The notes under the pieces are model-generated. The model had not been told where the DNA came from, ran no database searches, and saw only the letters and a program-made list of their open reading frames with translations. 64,000 nucleotides of DNA from Streptomyces sp. S4.7 (GTDB taxonomy: Bacteria > Actinomycetota > Actinomycetes > Streptomycetales > Streptomycetaceae). The position numbers were made by a program, and so were the translations under genes. Positions 52,844 to 61,548 of the stretch are shown one piece after another (within the stretch, counting starts at the first letter, position 1; the number at the start of each line of letters is the position of its first letter). The stretch is taken from NCBI RefSeq assembly GCF_010384365.1, contig NZ_CP048397.1:2542001-2606000 (forward strand), written 5' to 3'.

Positions 52844-53320
52844 ATGCACAGCGTGATGGAACGCGAACTGGAGCTCAATCTGGTGCTCTCGCCCGAGCGC
52901 AGCATCCCCGTCCCCGCCCGGCTGACGTATCGCACGGCGGATCCGTACGCGGTGCACATCTCCTTCCACATCGGCTCGGACACCCCGGTCAACTGGACGT
53001 TCGCACGCGAACTCCTGGTCGAGGGGGTGTTCCGGCCGTGCGGCCACGGTGACGTACGGATCTGGCCCACGAAGGTCGACGGGCGCACCGTCCTGTGCGT
53101 GGCCCTGTCCTCCCCCGACGGCGACGCGCTCCTGGAGGCGCCGTCGGGGGCGGTGTCGGCGTGGCTGGAGCGGACGCTGCGGCTGGTGCCGCCGGGGACG
53201 GAGACGGACCGGCTGGGGATCGACGCGGGGCTGGAGCTGCTGCTGGCCCCGATGCCGGCCGACGATCTGTGGCTGCGGGACCCATGGCCCTCCGACGAGT
53301 CCGCCGACGGAGAGTCCTGA
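52844..53320 (+). CDS. ssgG: SsgA-like sporulation/cell division regulator (SsgG)
   Basis: A 158-residue SALP with the family core LSPERSIPVPARLTYRTADP, YAVHISFHIGSDTPVNWTFA and RELLVEGVFRPCGHGDVRIW. SALPs position septa and peptidoglycan synthesis during sporulation; SsgG guides septum placement in S. coelicolor. The G assignment relies on gene order near the GlcNAc PTS and GlcD locus. AAGGAG lies 8 bases before ATG 52844. Confidence 0.88.
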   Translation: MHSVMERELELNLVLSPERSIPVPARLTYRTADPYAVHISFHIGSDTPVNWTFARELLVEGVFRPCGHGDVRIWPTKVDGRTVLCVALSSPDGDALLEAPSGAVSAWLERTLRLVPPGTETDRLGIDAGLELLLAPMPADDLWLRDPWPSDESADGES

Positions 53321-53362
53321 CGCCCGCCGCCGGTGTCCGGGTCCGCGTCGGCGACCGTGCCC

Positions 53363-53749
53363 TCAGTCGACGATGTACGTATGGGTGATGAATTCGAGCG
53401 AGTGGCCGTCGGGGTCGTCGAGATAGACCCCGCGGCCCCCGTGGTGATGGTTGATCCGCTGCGGCTGCTCGTGCCTCGGGTCGGCCCAGTAGGGGAGTTC
53501 GCGGTCCTTCATACGTGTGAAGATCTCGTCGAACTCCTCCTCGGACACCAGGAAGGCCAGGTGCTGGCTGACGATGTCCGAGTCCGGGGACGAGTCGAGA
53601 TAGTCGAGGGTGACTCCCCCGTCGAGCGGCAGGCTCGCGAACGGCCCGAAGGGCTTGGGCTCGGGCTCACCGATCAGCTCCGCGAGAAAGCGCGCGGAGG
53701 CGAACCGGTCGCGGCTGAGGACGATGGTGTGGTCAAGACGGGCGGGCAC
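53363..53749 (-). CDS. VOC-family (glyoxalase-like) protein
   Basis: A 128-residue protein with two beta-alpha-beta-beta-beta modules: LDHTIVLSRDRFASARFLAE near the start and GGRGVYLDDPDGHSLEFITH at the end. Possible metal ligands are His6, His65 and Glu121. No specific substrate can be read. It is convergent to ssgG and upstream of glcD. Confidence 0.85.
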   Translation of the reverse strand: MPARLDHTIVLSRDRFASARFLAELIGEPEPKPFGPFASLPLDGGVTLDYLDSSPDSDIVSQHLAFLVSEEEFDEIFTRMKDRELPYWADPRHEQPQRINHHHGGRGVYLDDPDGHSLEFITHTYIVD

Positions 53750-53829
53750 GGAACCTCCCCGGTCGAAGTGCGGTCAACTGCGGCTGACCTGCTCCTTGTC
53801 GCCTTCACGGTAGGCCGCCCCGCTCCGCC

Positions 53830-53885
53830 GGGCCATCGGACTTTGGCCGTACGACGTACTGTGTACGGCCAAAGTCCGACGGCCC
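53830..53885 (-). terminator. terminator directly after the GlcD-type gene
   Basis: GGGCCATCGGACTTTGGCCG plus TAC pair with GTACGGCCAAAGTCCGACGG plus CCC, with one A-C mismatch, making a 22-bp stem. It begins 2 bases after the stop of the oxidase. Confidence 0.85.
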
Positions 53886-53887
53886 GG

Positions 53888-55315
53888 TCAGAAGAGCTTC
53901 CCGGGGTTCAGCAGGTCCAGCGGGTCGAACGTCTTCTTGATGCCGCGCTGCAACTCCATGCCGACCGGGCCCAGTTCGCGGGAGAGCCACTCCTTCTTCA
54001 GGACGCCGACACCGTGCTCCCCGGTGATGGTGCCGCCCAGTTCGAGGCCCAGCGCCATGATCTCGTCGAACGACTCCCGGGCACGCCGGGACTCGTCCGG
54101 GTCCGAGGCGTCGAAGCAGACCGTGGGGTGGGTGTTGCCGTCACCCGCGTGGGCGCAGACGCCGATCGTGAGGTCGTACTTCGCCGCGACGCGGTCGATG
54201 CCCTCAAGGACGTCGGCGAGGCGGGAGCGCGGGACGCACACGTCGTCGATCATCGTGGTGCCCTTGACCGCCTCCAGCGCGACGAGCGCCAACCGGCGGG
54301 CCTGGAGCAGCATTTCGGACTCGGCGGGATCGTCGGCGGGGACGACCTCGGTGGCACCGGCCGCCGTACAGAGTTCTCCGACGGCGGCGAGGTCGGCCGC
54401 CGGGTCGGCGGTGTCGAACGCGCAGAGCAGCAGGGCCTCGGTGGTCTCGGGCAGGCCCATGTTCGCCAGGGAGTTGACCGCGCGGACGGTGGTGCGGTCC
54501 ATCAGCTCCAGCAGGGACGGGGTGTGGCCGCGCTCCATGATCCGGCAGATGGCGTCGCAGGCGGCGGCCGCGGAGGCGAACTCGGCCGCCAGGACGAGCT
54601 GCTGGGGCGGTGCGGGCTTCAGCGCGAGGACGGCCTTGACGACGATGCCGAGGCTGCCCTCCGAACCGACGAACAGCCGGGTGAGGTCGTATCCGGCGAC
54701 GCCCTTGGCCGTGCGGCGGCCGGTGGTCAGGAGCCGGCCGTCGGCGAGGACGACGTCCAGGCCCAGTACGTACTCGGCGGTGACGCCGTACTTCACGCAG
54801 CACAGCCCGCCGGACGCGGTGCCGATGTTGCCGCCGATGGTGCAGGTCTCCCAGCTGGAGGGGTCCGGCGGGTAGTAGAGCCCGTGCTCGCCGACGGCGC
54901 GTGAGAGCACCGCGTTCACGACGCCGGGCTCGACGACCGCGATCCGGTCGACGGGGCTGATCTCCAGGATCTTGTCCATCTTGACGAGGGACAGCACGAT
55001 GCAGCCGTCGGAGGCGTTGGCGGCGCCCGACAGTCCCGTACGGGCGCCCTGCGGCACCACGGGGACGCGCAGCGCCGTCGCGGTGCGCATCACGTGCTGG
55101 ACCTGCTCGACGGTGCGCGGCAGTACGACCACCGCCGGGGAGCCCGCTTCGCAGAAACTCGCCATGTCGTTCGCGTAGGACGCCGTGATGTCCGGGTCGG
55201 TGATCAGGGCTTCGGCGGGCAGCCCTGCTCGCAGCTCGGCGAGGAGGCCGTCCGTGGCGACGGGGGCGGAGGAGGCGGAGGAGCTGGCGGGCACTGTCGC
55301 GACGAGGTCATCCAT
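53888..55315 (-). CDS. glcD: FAD-linked oxidase, GlcD type
   Basis: A 475-residue flavoprotein. The FAD-binding domain has VVLPRTVEQVQHVMRTATAL, VVPQGARTGLSGAANASDGC, PPDPSSWETCTIGGNIGTAS and GGLCCVKYGVTAEYV. The C-terminal domain ends with GTITGEHGVGVLKKEWLS and FDPLDLLNPGKLF, the standard GlcD/D-lactate dehydrogenase signature. It should oxidise glycolate or another 2-hydroxyacid. No GlcE or GlcF partner is adjacent. ATG 55315 is chosen by homology length. Confidence 0.9.
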   Translation of the reverse strand: MDDLVATVPASSSASSAPVATDGLLAELRAGLPAEALITDPDITASYANDMASFCEAGSPAVVVLPRTVEQVQHVMRTATALRVPVVPQGARTGLSGAANASDGCIVLSLVKMDKILEISPVDRIAVVEPGVVNAVLSRAVGEHGLYYPPDPSSWETCTIGGNIGTASGGLCCVKYGVTAEYVLGLDVVLADGRLLTTGRRTAKGVAGYDLTRLFVGSEGSLGIVVKAVLALKPAPPQQLVLAAEFASAAAACDAICRIMERGHTPSLLELMDRTTVRAVNSLANMGLPETTEALLLCAFDTADPAADLAAVGELCTAAGATEVVPADDPAESEMLLQARRLALVALEAVKGTTMIDDVCVPRSRLADVLEGIDRVAAKYDLTIGVCAHAGDGNTHPTVCFDASDPDESRRARESFDEIMALGLELGGTITGEHGVGVLKKEWLSRELGPVGMELQRGIKKTFDPLDLLNPGKLF

Positions 55316-55413
55316 GATCCCAGCGTGGCACTGCGGGGCCATCGGTGTGAACCCGTCTGCGATCCACATCCACAAGGCCAGGTGTGGTCTTCGTATTGAC
55401 GCACAGTAATCAC

Positions 55414-57015
55414 ATGAACGCCAAGAACACCATGAACACGCAGCACATGAGGCACATCAAAAGGGCCGCGCTGGCGACAGGTGTGGGGGCGGTCCTCGTC
55501 GCGGGCGTCCTCGTGTTCGTACCGGACAGAGGCGAGGAGCCGCCGGCGCCGGGTCCCGAGGCACGTGCCAGGGCGGCGGTCGGCGCGGGTGCGCCCGCCG
55601 CCCTGAAGGACGTGGCGGCGCTGATCCGGGACCGGGAGGCGTGGCTGCGGAAGAACCCGAGGGACGCGGAGTCCTGGGCGGTGCTGGGCGCGGCGTACGT
55701 GGAGCGCGGCGGGCTGCGGGCGGACACGGCGTACTACCCGAAGGCCGAGCGGGCACTGCGCCGCTCGCTCGACGTCACACCGGGTGAGCGGCGCAACCCG
55801 GCGGCGACGGCGGGCCTGGCCACGCTGGCCAACGCGCGGCACGACTACGCGTCGGCCAGGAAGTGGGGCGAGGCGGTACGGAAGGCGGACCCGGCCCGCT
55901 GGGCGACGTATCCGGTGCTGATCGAGGCGTACAACGGACTCGGTGACTACGTGGCGGCGGGCAAGGCCCTGGACAGGCTCCGGGCGCTGCACTCCGGTAC
56001 CCGCGTGCTGTCGGTGTCGTCGCTGGTCTACCGCGACCGGGGGTGGCGCGAGGACGCGGCGGCCAAGGCGGACGAGGCGCTGATGAAGGCGGGTACGCCG
56101 GTGGAGAGGGCGGCCGCGCTGCACGCCCTCGGCGCGCTCGCCTGGGAACGCGGTGAGCCGAAGGAGGCGCTGAGGCACTACGACGGGGCGCTGAGGACGG
56201 CACCGGACCACCACCAGTCGCGGGCGGGCCGGGCGCGCGTCCTGGCGGCGCTGGGCCGGACGGACGAGGCGTCCCAGGACTACCAGTCGGCCCTCGCGGA
56301 GCGCCCACTGCCCGAGTACGCCCTGGAACTGGGCGAGTTGTACGAATCGATGGGGCTGGACGGGGACGCGCGGAGCCAGTACGAGCTGCTCAGGGAGCGT
56401 ACGACGAGGGCCGCGGCCGACGGGGTGAACGAGGAACTGCTGCTGGCCCGTTTCGAGACCGACCACGGCTCACCGAAGGCGGCGGTGGACCGGCTGGAGT
56501 CGCAGTGGCGGCGCGGCCACCGGAGCATGCGGGTGTCGGACGCGCTGGCGTGGGCGCTGTACCGGGCGGGGAACGCCAAGAAGGCGCTGCCGTACGCGAA
56601 GAGGGCGACGGACCAGGGGATGCGGAGCGCGCTGTTCTCGTACCACCGGGGTGAGATCGAGCGCGCGCTGGGGATGGCGGGCCCGGCGCGCCGCCATCTG
56701 GAGGAGGCGCTGCGGACGAACCCCCGGTTCTCGCCGCTGCTGGCGCCGAAGGCCCGTAAAGCGCTGGAAACACTGGGCCCGCTGCCGGGCGGTGGTCCGA
56801 AGGACATGTACGGGGACGGCGGGAGCACGCCGCTGACGCCGTCGCCCACGGCCCCGTCGAGGAGTGCGGCGCCGGGGCCCCGGACGCCGTCCGCATCGCC
56901 CGCGCCCTCGGTTGCGCCCTGGACGCCGTCGGTGCCGTCCGCGTCGCCGGCGCGTTCGGAGCCCGTATCCACACCCACGGTGCCCGTATCGGCACCGTCC
57001 GCCGCCCGAAACTGA
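55414..57015 (+). CDS. membrane-anchored TPR protein
   Basis: A 533-residue protein with one N-terminal membrane helix (AALATGVGAVLVAGVLVFVP) and a long tetratricopeptide region (ESWAVLGAAYVERGGLRADT, LGALAWERGEPKEALRHYDG, ALGRTDEASQDYQSALAERP). The last 60 residues are Pro/Ser/Thr-rich. It faces outward. It may serve as a scaffold; partner unknown. ATG 55414 has no ribosome-binding site, and a TTGACG lies 18 bases upstream. Confidence 0.8.
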   Translation: MNAKNTMNTQHMRHIKRAALATGVGAVLVAGVLVFVPDRGEEPPAPGPEARARAAVGAGAPAALKDVAALIRDREAWLRKNPRDAESWAVLGAAYVERGGLRADTAYYPKAERALRRSLDVTPGERRNPAATAGLATLANARHDYASARKWGEAVRKADPARWATYPVLIEAYNGLGDYVAAGKALDRLRALHSGTRVLSVSSLVYRDRGWREDAAAKADEALMKAGTPVERAAALHALGALAWERGEPKEALRHYDGALRTAPDHHQSRAGRARVLAALGRTDEASQDYQSALAERPLPEYALELGELYESMGLDGDARSQYELLRERTTRAAADGVNEELLLARFETDHGSPKAAVDRLESQWRRGHRSMRVSDALAWALYRAGNAKKALPYAKRATDQGMRSALFSYHRGEIERALGMAGPARRHLEEALRTNPRFSPLLAPKARKALETLGPLPGGGPKDMYGDGGSTPLTPSPTAPSRSAAPGPRTPSASPAPSVAPWTPSVPSASPARSEPVSTPTVPVSAPSAARN

Positions 57016-57132
57016 ATGATCGGCTCCACTGGGCCCGGAACTGGGTCCTGAGGCCCTGCTTCTGGGCCATGCCTCGTCCTTAGTCTCCATTTCGCTCGGG
57101 GAAATGGCTGACCACTTGGGCGAGGAGTCCGG

Positions 57133-58794
57133 ATGAACGGCACGCAGTGCGCAGACGGTTCGCGACATCGGCGCGGTGAACGGGGCCAGGGCGGTGTCGA
57201 GTACGTCGCGCTGATAGGCGTCGTCGCCGCGATCGTCGGCGCGATTCTCGCGCTGACGGTCCCCGACGACACGTCCGTGGCGCTGAAGGACGCGGTCTGC
57301 CGCATCGTGGGCGCCGGTGACGGCGGCGAGGGTTGCGACTCCGGCGACGGAGGCGGGGACGACGGCGGAGGCGGTGGCGGTGGCGGTGGCGGTGGCGGGG
57401 ACGGCGAGATACCCGAGGCGCCCCCCGGCGATCCCTTCCAGCCGGCGAAGTGCCTGCTCTCCCAGGATCAGACCAAGACCACGGTCGTCGTCCAGATCCT
57501 CTTCATCAAGATCAGCGGCTCCGAGCAGCTCAAGGTCCAGCAGTGGTCGGACGGCACCGTCACCCTGGAACGCGTCGGCGAAGGCAGCGTGGGGGCCACG
57601 GCCAGCATCTCGGCCGGTATCCCCGGGCTGAAGGAGTGGGGCGGCAGTGCCTCGCTCAGCGGCAGTTACATGAAGGGCAGCGGCAGCGGCGGTCAGTGGC
57701 TGTTCAACGGCAACAAGACCGGCGATCCGCAGAAGGACCTTGAGCTGAACCTGGAGGACGCCAAGAAGTTCGCCGCGTACCTCAAGCAGAACGACGGCTG
57801 CCGCTACCAGAGCGGGTACAACCCCGGTGCGAACATGGGTGCCTGCCAGCAGGACGCGGCATCCAAGAAGCCCGATCTGCCGCCGGAGCGTGCGCCGGAC
57901 GTCGACATCACCAAGACCAGCACCGAGGTCTCGGGCGGTGTGAGCTTCGGCAAGGGGTTCAAGAAGGGCAAGGGCGGCAAGGACAAGGACGGCAAGCCGA
58001 CCGACCTGGGGAACATCTCGGGTGAGTTCGGCAGCGGCACCATGACCGAGGACGTCGTGGTCATGCGCGCCAACACCGGCCCCAACGCCGGGAAGATCAC
58101 CTTCGTCTACACCTTCAGCGTCGACGCCAAGGGCGGCGAGATCGCCCAGGGCAAGGCCACCCGTATGCAGCAGGTCTCCGTGACCTACGACGCGGCCACG
58201 TTCGACCAGGAGGAGAAGAACGGCAAGGAGCACCGCCCGGAGAAGCTGGTGATCACGACCAGTCAGGAGAACGGTGAGGGCGTCGGCATCCAGGCCGGTG
58301 CGGGCGCCAATGTTCCCGGTACGCCGGTGACGATCGATGTGGGTGGTGGTGGCGGCAACATCAAGTCGCAGATCCACACCGAGTCGGCCGAGGTCGCGCT
58401 GGACAACGACGCCGACAGCAAGCTGGTCGAGGACTGGCTGCGCGGCCGGGGCGACTTCCCGGCCAGTGACGTCCTGCCCACCCCCTCGGACGCGGCGGAG
58501 GTCCCGGGCAGCGACGCCGGCCCGCTGGAGCGCCTCCTCCACGACAAGGGCAAGCTGTCGCGACTGGACTACAACGCCAACACCGACTGGTGGAACGCCT
58601 CCCTCGGCATCGGCTTCGGGATCTCCGCCGGCCAGGTCACCGCCGGGTTCAAACTCTTCGGCATCGACATCACGCACGAGGAGAAGAACCAGACGATCAC
58701 CGGCAACCCGGAGTACGCCACCGGCCCGAAGAACGGCGGGGCGCGCCCCTGGGTCGAGTGGAAGAACTGCACGCAGACGAAACCCATCACCTAG
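57133..58794 (+). CDS. large exported protein with a Flp-pilin-like N-terminus
   Basis: A 553-residue protein. Residues 14-40 (RGERGQGGVEYVALIGVVAA) carry the Flp/class III prepilin layout: a basic start, Gly before a V-E-Y with Glu at +5 type, and one hydrophobic helix. An acidic, cysteine-flanked stretch of about 25 glycines follows, then some 450 residues rich in strands (KISGSEQLKVQQWSDGTVTL, ASLSGSYMKGSGSGGQWLFN) and no known domain. True Flp pilins are 50-80 residues, so this is a pilin-like anchor fused to a large surface domain. GAGGAG precedes ATG 57133. Confidence 0.75.
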   Translation: MNGTQCADGSRHRRGERGQGGVEYVALIGVVAAIVGAILALTVPDDTSVALKDAVCRIVGAGDGGEGCDSGDGGGDDGGGGGGGGGGGGDGEIPEAPPGDPFQPAKCLLSQDQTKTTVVVQILFIKISGSEQLKVQQWSDGTVTLERVGEGSVGATASISAGIPGLKEWGGSASLSGSYMKGSGSGGQWLFNGNKTGDPQKDLELNLEDAKKFAAYLKQNDGCRYQSGYNPGANMGACQQDAASKKPDLPPERAPDVDITKTSTEVSGGVSFGKGFKKGKGGKDKDGKPTDLGNISGEFGSGTMTEDVVVMRANTGPNAGKITFVYTFSVDAKGGEIAQGKATRMQQVSVTYDAATFDQEEKNGKEHRPEKLVITTSQENGEGVGIQAGAGANVPGTPVTIDVGGGGGNIKSQIHTESAEVALDNDADSKLVEDWLRGRGDFPASDVLPTPSDAAEVPGSDAGPLERLLHDKGKLSRLDYNANTDWWNASLGIGFGISAGQVTAGFKLFGIDITHEEKNQTITGNPEYATGPKNGGARPWVEWKNCTQTKPIT

Positions 58795-58833
58795 GCCGTG
58801 TCCGGAAAGTCCCGCCCGGCCCGCGACGCCTGG
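58791..58833. repeat. 43-bp copy of the CTAG repeat end
   Basis: From CTAG onward, 43 bases equal exactly the inverted right end of the 404-bp repeat (39792-39834). The CTAG includes the stop of the pilin-like gene. No second end is seen, so it is a solo end or a decayed copy. Confidence 0.9.
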
Positions 58834-58842
58834 TTCCGCCGA

Positions 58843-58878
58843 CCGGGCGGGTGGCCGCACGAACGGTCACCCGCCCGG
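58843..58878 (+). terminator. terminator after the pilin-like gene
   Basis: CCGGGCGGGTG and CACCCGCCCGG pair perfectly (11 bp, 14-base loop), just past the solo repeat end. It is likely the original terminator of the pilin-like gene. The remaining 58879-59078 has no gene. Confidence 0.7.
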
Positions 58879-59078
58879 CCACCGTTCCCGGCCCGAACGG
58901 GCCGGACGAGAGACCGAACGGGCAGCCGGGCAGGGCGCCGGACGCGGCGCCGTCACGCTGCCGTGACGACCTGGTTAACCCCGTCCCCGGTGAGGAGACA
59001 TCGGGGACCACCGATGGCAAGATCGGCGCAACTCACACACCATGTGGGCTGTTGTCCGTCCCCCGCCCTGGAGGCGTC

Positions 59079-59879
59079 TTGTCCACCCGTACGCGTAACG
59101 TGTTGCCCGTCATAGCCACCGCAGCCGCTCTCGTCGCCATGACGGGGTGCACGAGCACCGAGTCCACCGCGACCGACGGCTCGAAGGTGGAGCTGGTGAA
59201 GTCCGGCAAGCTCACGACCTGCACCCATCTGCCGTACGAGCCCTTCCAGTCCCGCCAGGACAACAAGATCGTCGGGTTCGACGTGGACCTGGTGGATCTG
59301 GTCGCCAAGGAGCTCAAGGTCACCCAGGAGATCGTCGACACGCCTTTCGAGGGCATCCAGACGGGTGAGGACCTCAACGCCCGCAAGTGTGACGTGGCCG
59401 CCGCGGGCATGACGATCACCCCCGTCCGTGAGGAGAACCTGGACTTCTCCGCGCCCTACTTCGACGCCACACAGGCGCTCGTCACCAAGAAGGGCTCCTC
59501 CTACGACTCGCTGGCGAGCCTCAAGGGCAAGAAGCTGGGCGTCCAGCAGGGCACGACGGGTGAGGAGTACGCGAAGAAGAACGGGAAGGGCGTGGAGACC
59601 GTCCAGTTCGAGGACGTCGCTCTGCTGCTCACGGCCGTGAAGACCGGGCAGGTCGACGCCGCCGTCAACGACAACGGTGTCCTCTTCGAGTACGTGCGCA
59701 AGAACCCGGACACCGAGGTCACCGCCGAGTTCGAGACCGGCGAGCAGTACGGCGTCGGTGTGCGCACCGGCAACGACGCGCTGCGCAAGGAGATCGACAA
59801 GGTGATCAAGGCGGCCCGCTCGGACGGCCGTTACGACGAGATCTACAAGAAGTGGTTCCCCGCCGCTCCCAAGAAGTGA
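59079..59879 (+). CDS. polar amino acid ABC transporter, substrate-binding lipoprotein
   Basis: A 266-residue lipoprotein with lipobox VAMTGC (Cys near 24) and the SBP_bac_3 fold (LTTCTHLPYEPFQSRQDNKI, GFDVDLVDLVAKELKV, RKCDVAAAGMTITPVREENL, DFSAPYFDATQALV). TTG 59079 is chosen as start because GGAGG sits 4 bases upstream and the signal peptide begins right there. It works with the two downstream genes; the substrate is probably glutamate, glutamine or another polar amino acid. Confidence 0.9.
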   Translation: MSTRTRNVLPVIATAAALVAMTGCTSTESTATDGSKVELVKSGKLTTCTHLPYEPFQSRQDNKIVGFDVDLVDLVAKELKVTQEIVDTPFEGIQTGEDLNARKCDVAAAGMTITPVREENLDFSAPYFDATQALVTKKGSSYDSLASLKGKKLGVQQGTTGEEYAKKNGKGVETVQFEDVALLLTAVKTGQVDAAVNDNGVLFEYVRKNPDTEVTAEFETGEQYGVGVRTGNDALRKEIDKVIKAARSDGRYDEIYKKWFPAAPKK

Positions 59880-59892
59880 GGAACCACCACCG

Positions 59893-60678
59893 ATGTCCAT
59901 GTCCCGCCGACAACGGACCCGCGTCATACGCGCCGTTCAGTACGCCGTCCTCGTCGCCGTGCTGGTCACCATCGCCCTGGCGGCCGACTGGGGCGAGATC
60001 CAGAGGGCGTTCTTCGACGTCGAGGTCGCCAAGGCGCAGTTCCCCGACATCATCACCACGGCGCTGGTCAACACCGTCATCTACACCCTGCTCGGCTTCG
60101 GGTTCGGGCTGGCGCTGGGGCTGCTGCTCGCGCTGATGCGGCTGTCGCAGGTGCCGCCGTACCGCTGGCTGGCAGTCGTCTACATCGAGTTCTTCCGCGG
60201 CATTCCGGCGCTGCTCGTCTTCATCGCGCTCGGATTCGGTGTGCCGCTCGCCTTCCAGGTGGCGCTCAACCAGTACGTGACCGTGATGCTGGCGCTGGGT
60301 CTGGTCGGCGCCGCCTACATGGCGGAGACGATCCGGGCCGGTATCCAGGCCGTGCCCAAGGGGCAGACGGAGGCGGCGCGTTCGCTCGGGATGTCGCAGG
60401 GCCGGGCGATGATATCGATCATCATCCCGCAGGCCCTGCGGATCGTACTGCCGCCGCTGACCAACGAGTTGATCCTCCTGACGAAGGACTCGTCGCTGGT
60501 CTATCTGCTGGGACTGTCCCTGTCGCAGTACGAGTTGGCCAAGTTCGGCCGGGACGCCCTGAATCAGAATCGCAGTCTCACCCCGATCCTCATCGCCGGT
60601 CTCTGCTATCTGGTCATCACCCTGCCGCTGGGCCATCTGGTCCGGCGGCTCGAAGCGCGTACGGCAAGGGCGAGGTGA
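59893..60678 (+). CDS. polar amino acid ABC transporter, permease
   Basis: A 261-residue permease with about five helices and the HisM/GlnP motif [22 protein letters not shown] at the ATPase interface (EAA loop). A single permease implies a homodimer. ATG 59893 follows GAGGAACC. Its end overlaps the ATPase start by four bases (GTGA). Confidence 0.92.
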   Translation: MSMSRRQRTRVIRAVQYAVLVAVLVTIALAADWGEIQRAFFDVEVAKAQFPDIITTALVNTVIYTLLGFGFGLALGLLLALMRLSQVPPYRWLAVVYIEFFRGIPALLVFIALGFGVPLAFQVALNQYVTVMLALGLVGAAYMAETIRAGIQAVPKGQTEAARSLGMSQGRAMISIIIPQALRIVLPPLTNELILLTKDSSLVYLLGLSLSQYELAKFGRDALNQNRSLTPILIAGLCYLVITLPLGHLVRRLEARTARAR

Positions 60679-61520
60679 GCGCGGTGGGCAAACCGTTGGA
60701 GAAGCCGGACACGGGTGCGGAGACGGATGCGGGAGCGCCCGCGATCGAAGTACGCGCCCTGCACAAGTCGTTCGGCACGCTGGAGGTCCTGGCGGGCATC
60801 GACTTCACGGTGGCACGCGGCGAGGTCGTCTGTGTCATCGGCCCGTCGGGCTCGGGCAAGTCGACACTGCTGCGCTGTGTGAACCGGCTGGAGGAGCCGA
60901 CGTCGGGCACGGTCCTGGTGGCCGGCGACGAGGTCACCGACCCGGACGTGGACATCGACAAGGTGCGCCGGGGCATCGGGATGGTCTTCCAGTCCTTCAA
61001 CCTCTTCCCGCATCTGACCGCGCTGGAGAATCTGACGCTGCCTCAGCGGCGGGTGCTGGGGCGGGACAAGGCGGAGGCTGCCCGGGTCGCCCGGGAGCGG
61101 CTGGCCCGCGTCGGTCTGACCGACAAGGAGTCCTCCTATCCGGCACAGCTCTCCGGCGGGCAGCAGCAACGGGTCGCGATCGCACGGGCGTTGGCGATGG
61201 ACCCGCAGCTGATGCTCTTCGACGAGCCGACGTCCGCGCTCGACCCGGAGCTGGTGGGGGACGTCCTGGCGGTCATGCGCTCCCTCGCCGACGAGGGGAT
61301 GACGATGCTCGTCGTCACGCACGAGATGAGCTTCGCCAAGGAGGTCGCCGACCGGGTCGTCTTCATGGACGGCGGGGTCATCGTCGAGGAGGGCAGCCCG
61401 GCGCAGGTGATCGGCGCGCCGAGCCAGACCCGTACGCAGTCGTTCCTCTCGCGTCTGCTCGACCCCGCCGCGGCGGGGCTGAGCGGGGGCGGGACGCAGA
61501 CGGAGGCCGCGAAGGAGTAA
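60675..61520 (+). CDS. polar amino acid ABC transporter, ATPase
   Basis: A 281-residue ATPase with Walker [11 protein letters not shown]-loop [18 protein letters not shown], signature [18 protein letters not shown], Walker [21 protein letters not shown] and H-switch [20 protein letters not shown]. That last string is the GlnQ/GluA class mark. It starts at GTG 60675. It extends the first two genes into a full importer. Confidence 0.94.
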   Translation: MSAVGKPLEKPDTGAETDAGAPAIEVRALHKSFGTLEVLAGIDFTVARGEVVCVIGPSGSGKSTLLRCVNRLEEPTSGTVLVAGDEVTDPDVDIDKVRRGIGMVFQSFNLFPHLTALENLTLPQRRVLGRDKAEAARVARERLARVGLTDKESSYPAQLSGGQQQRVAIARALAMDPQLMLFDEPTSALDPELVGDVLAVMRSLADEGMTMLVVTHEMSFAKEVADRVVFMDGGVIVEEGSPAQVIGAPSQTRTQSFLSRLLDPAAAGLSGGGTQTEAAKE

Positions 61521-61548
61521 CGCGGCGCACGGTCGGCGGTCGGCGACT

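Noticed and set aside
55396..55401. TTGACG as -35 box of the TPR gene
   Set aside because: It is only 18 bases before the start codon, with no room for a -10 box and transcription start unless the real start codon is further downstream.
56470..58860. A 796-codon minus-strand frame
   Set aside because: It is antisense to the TPR and pilin-like genes and has no domain or ribosome-binding site.
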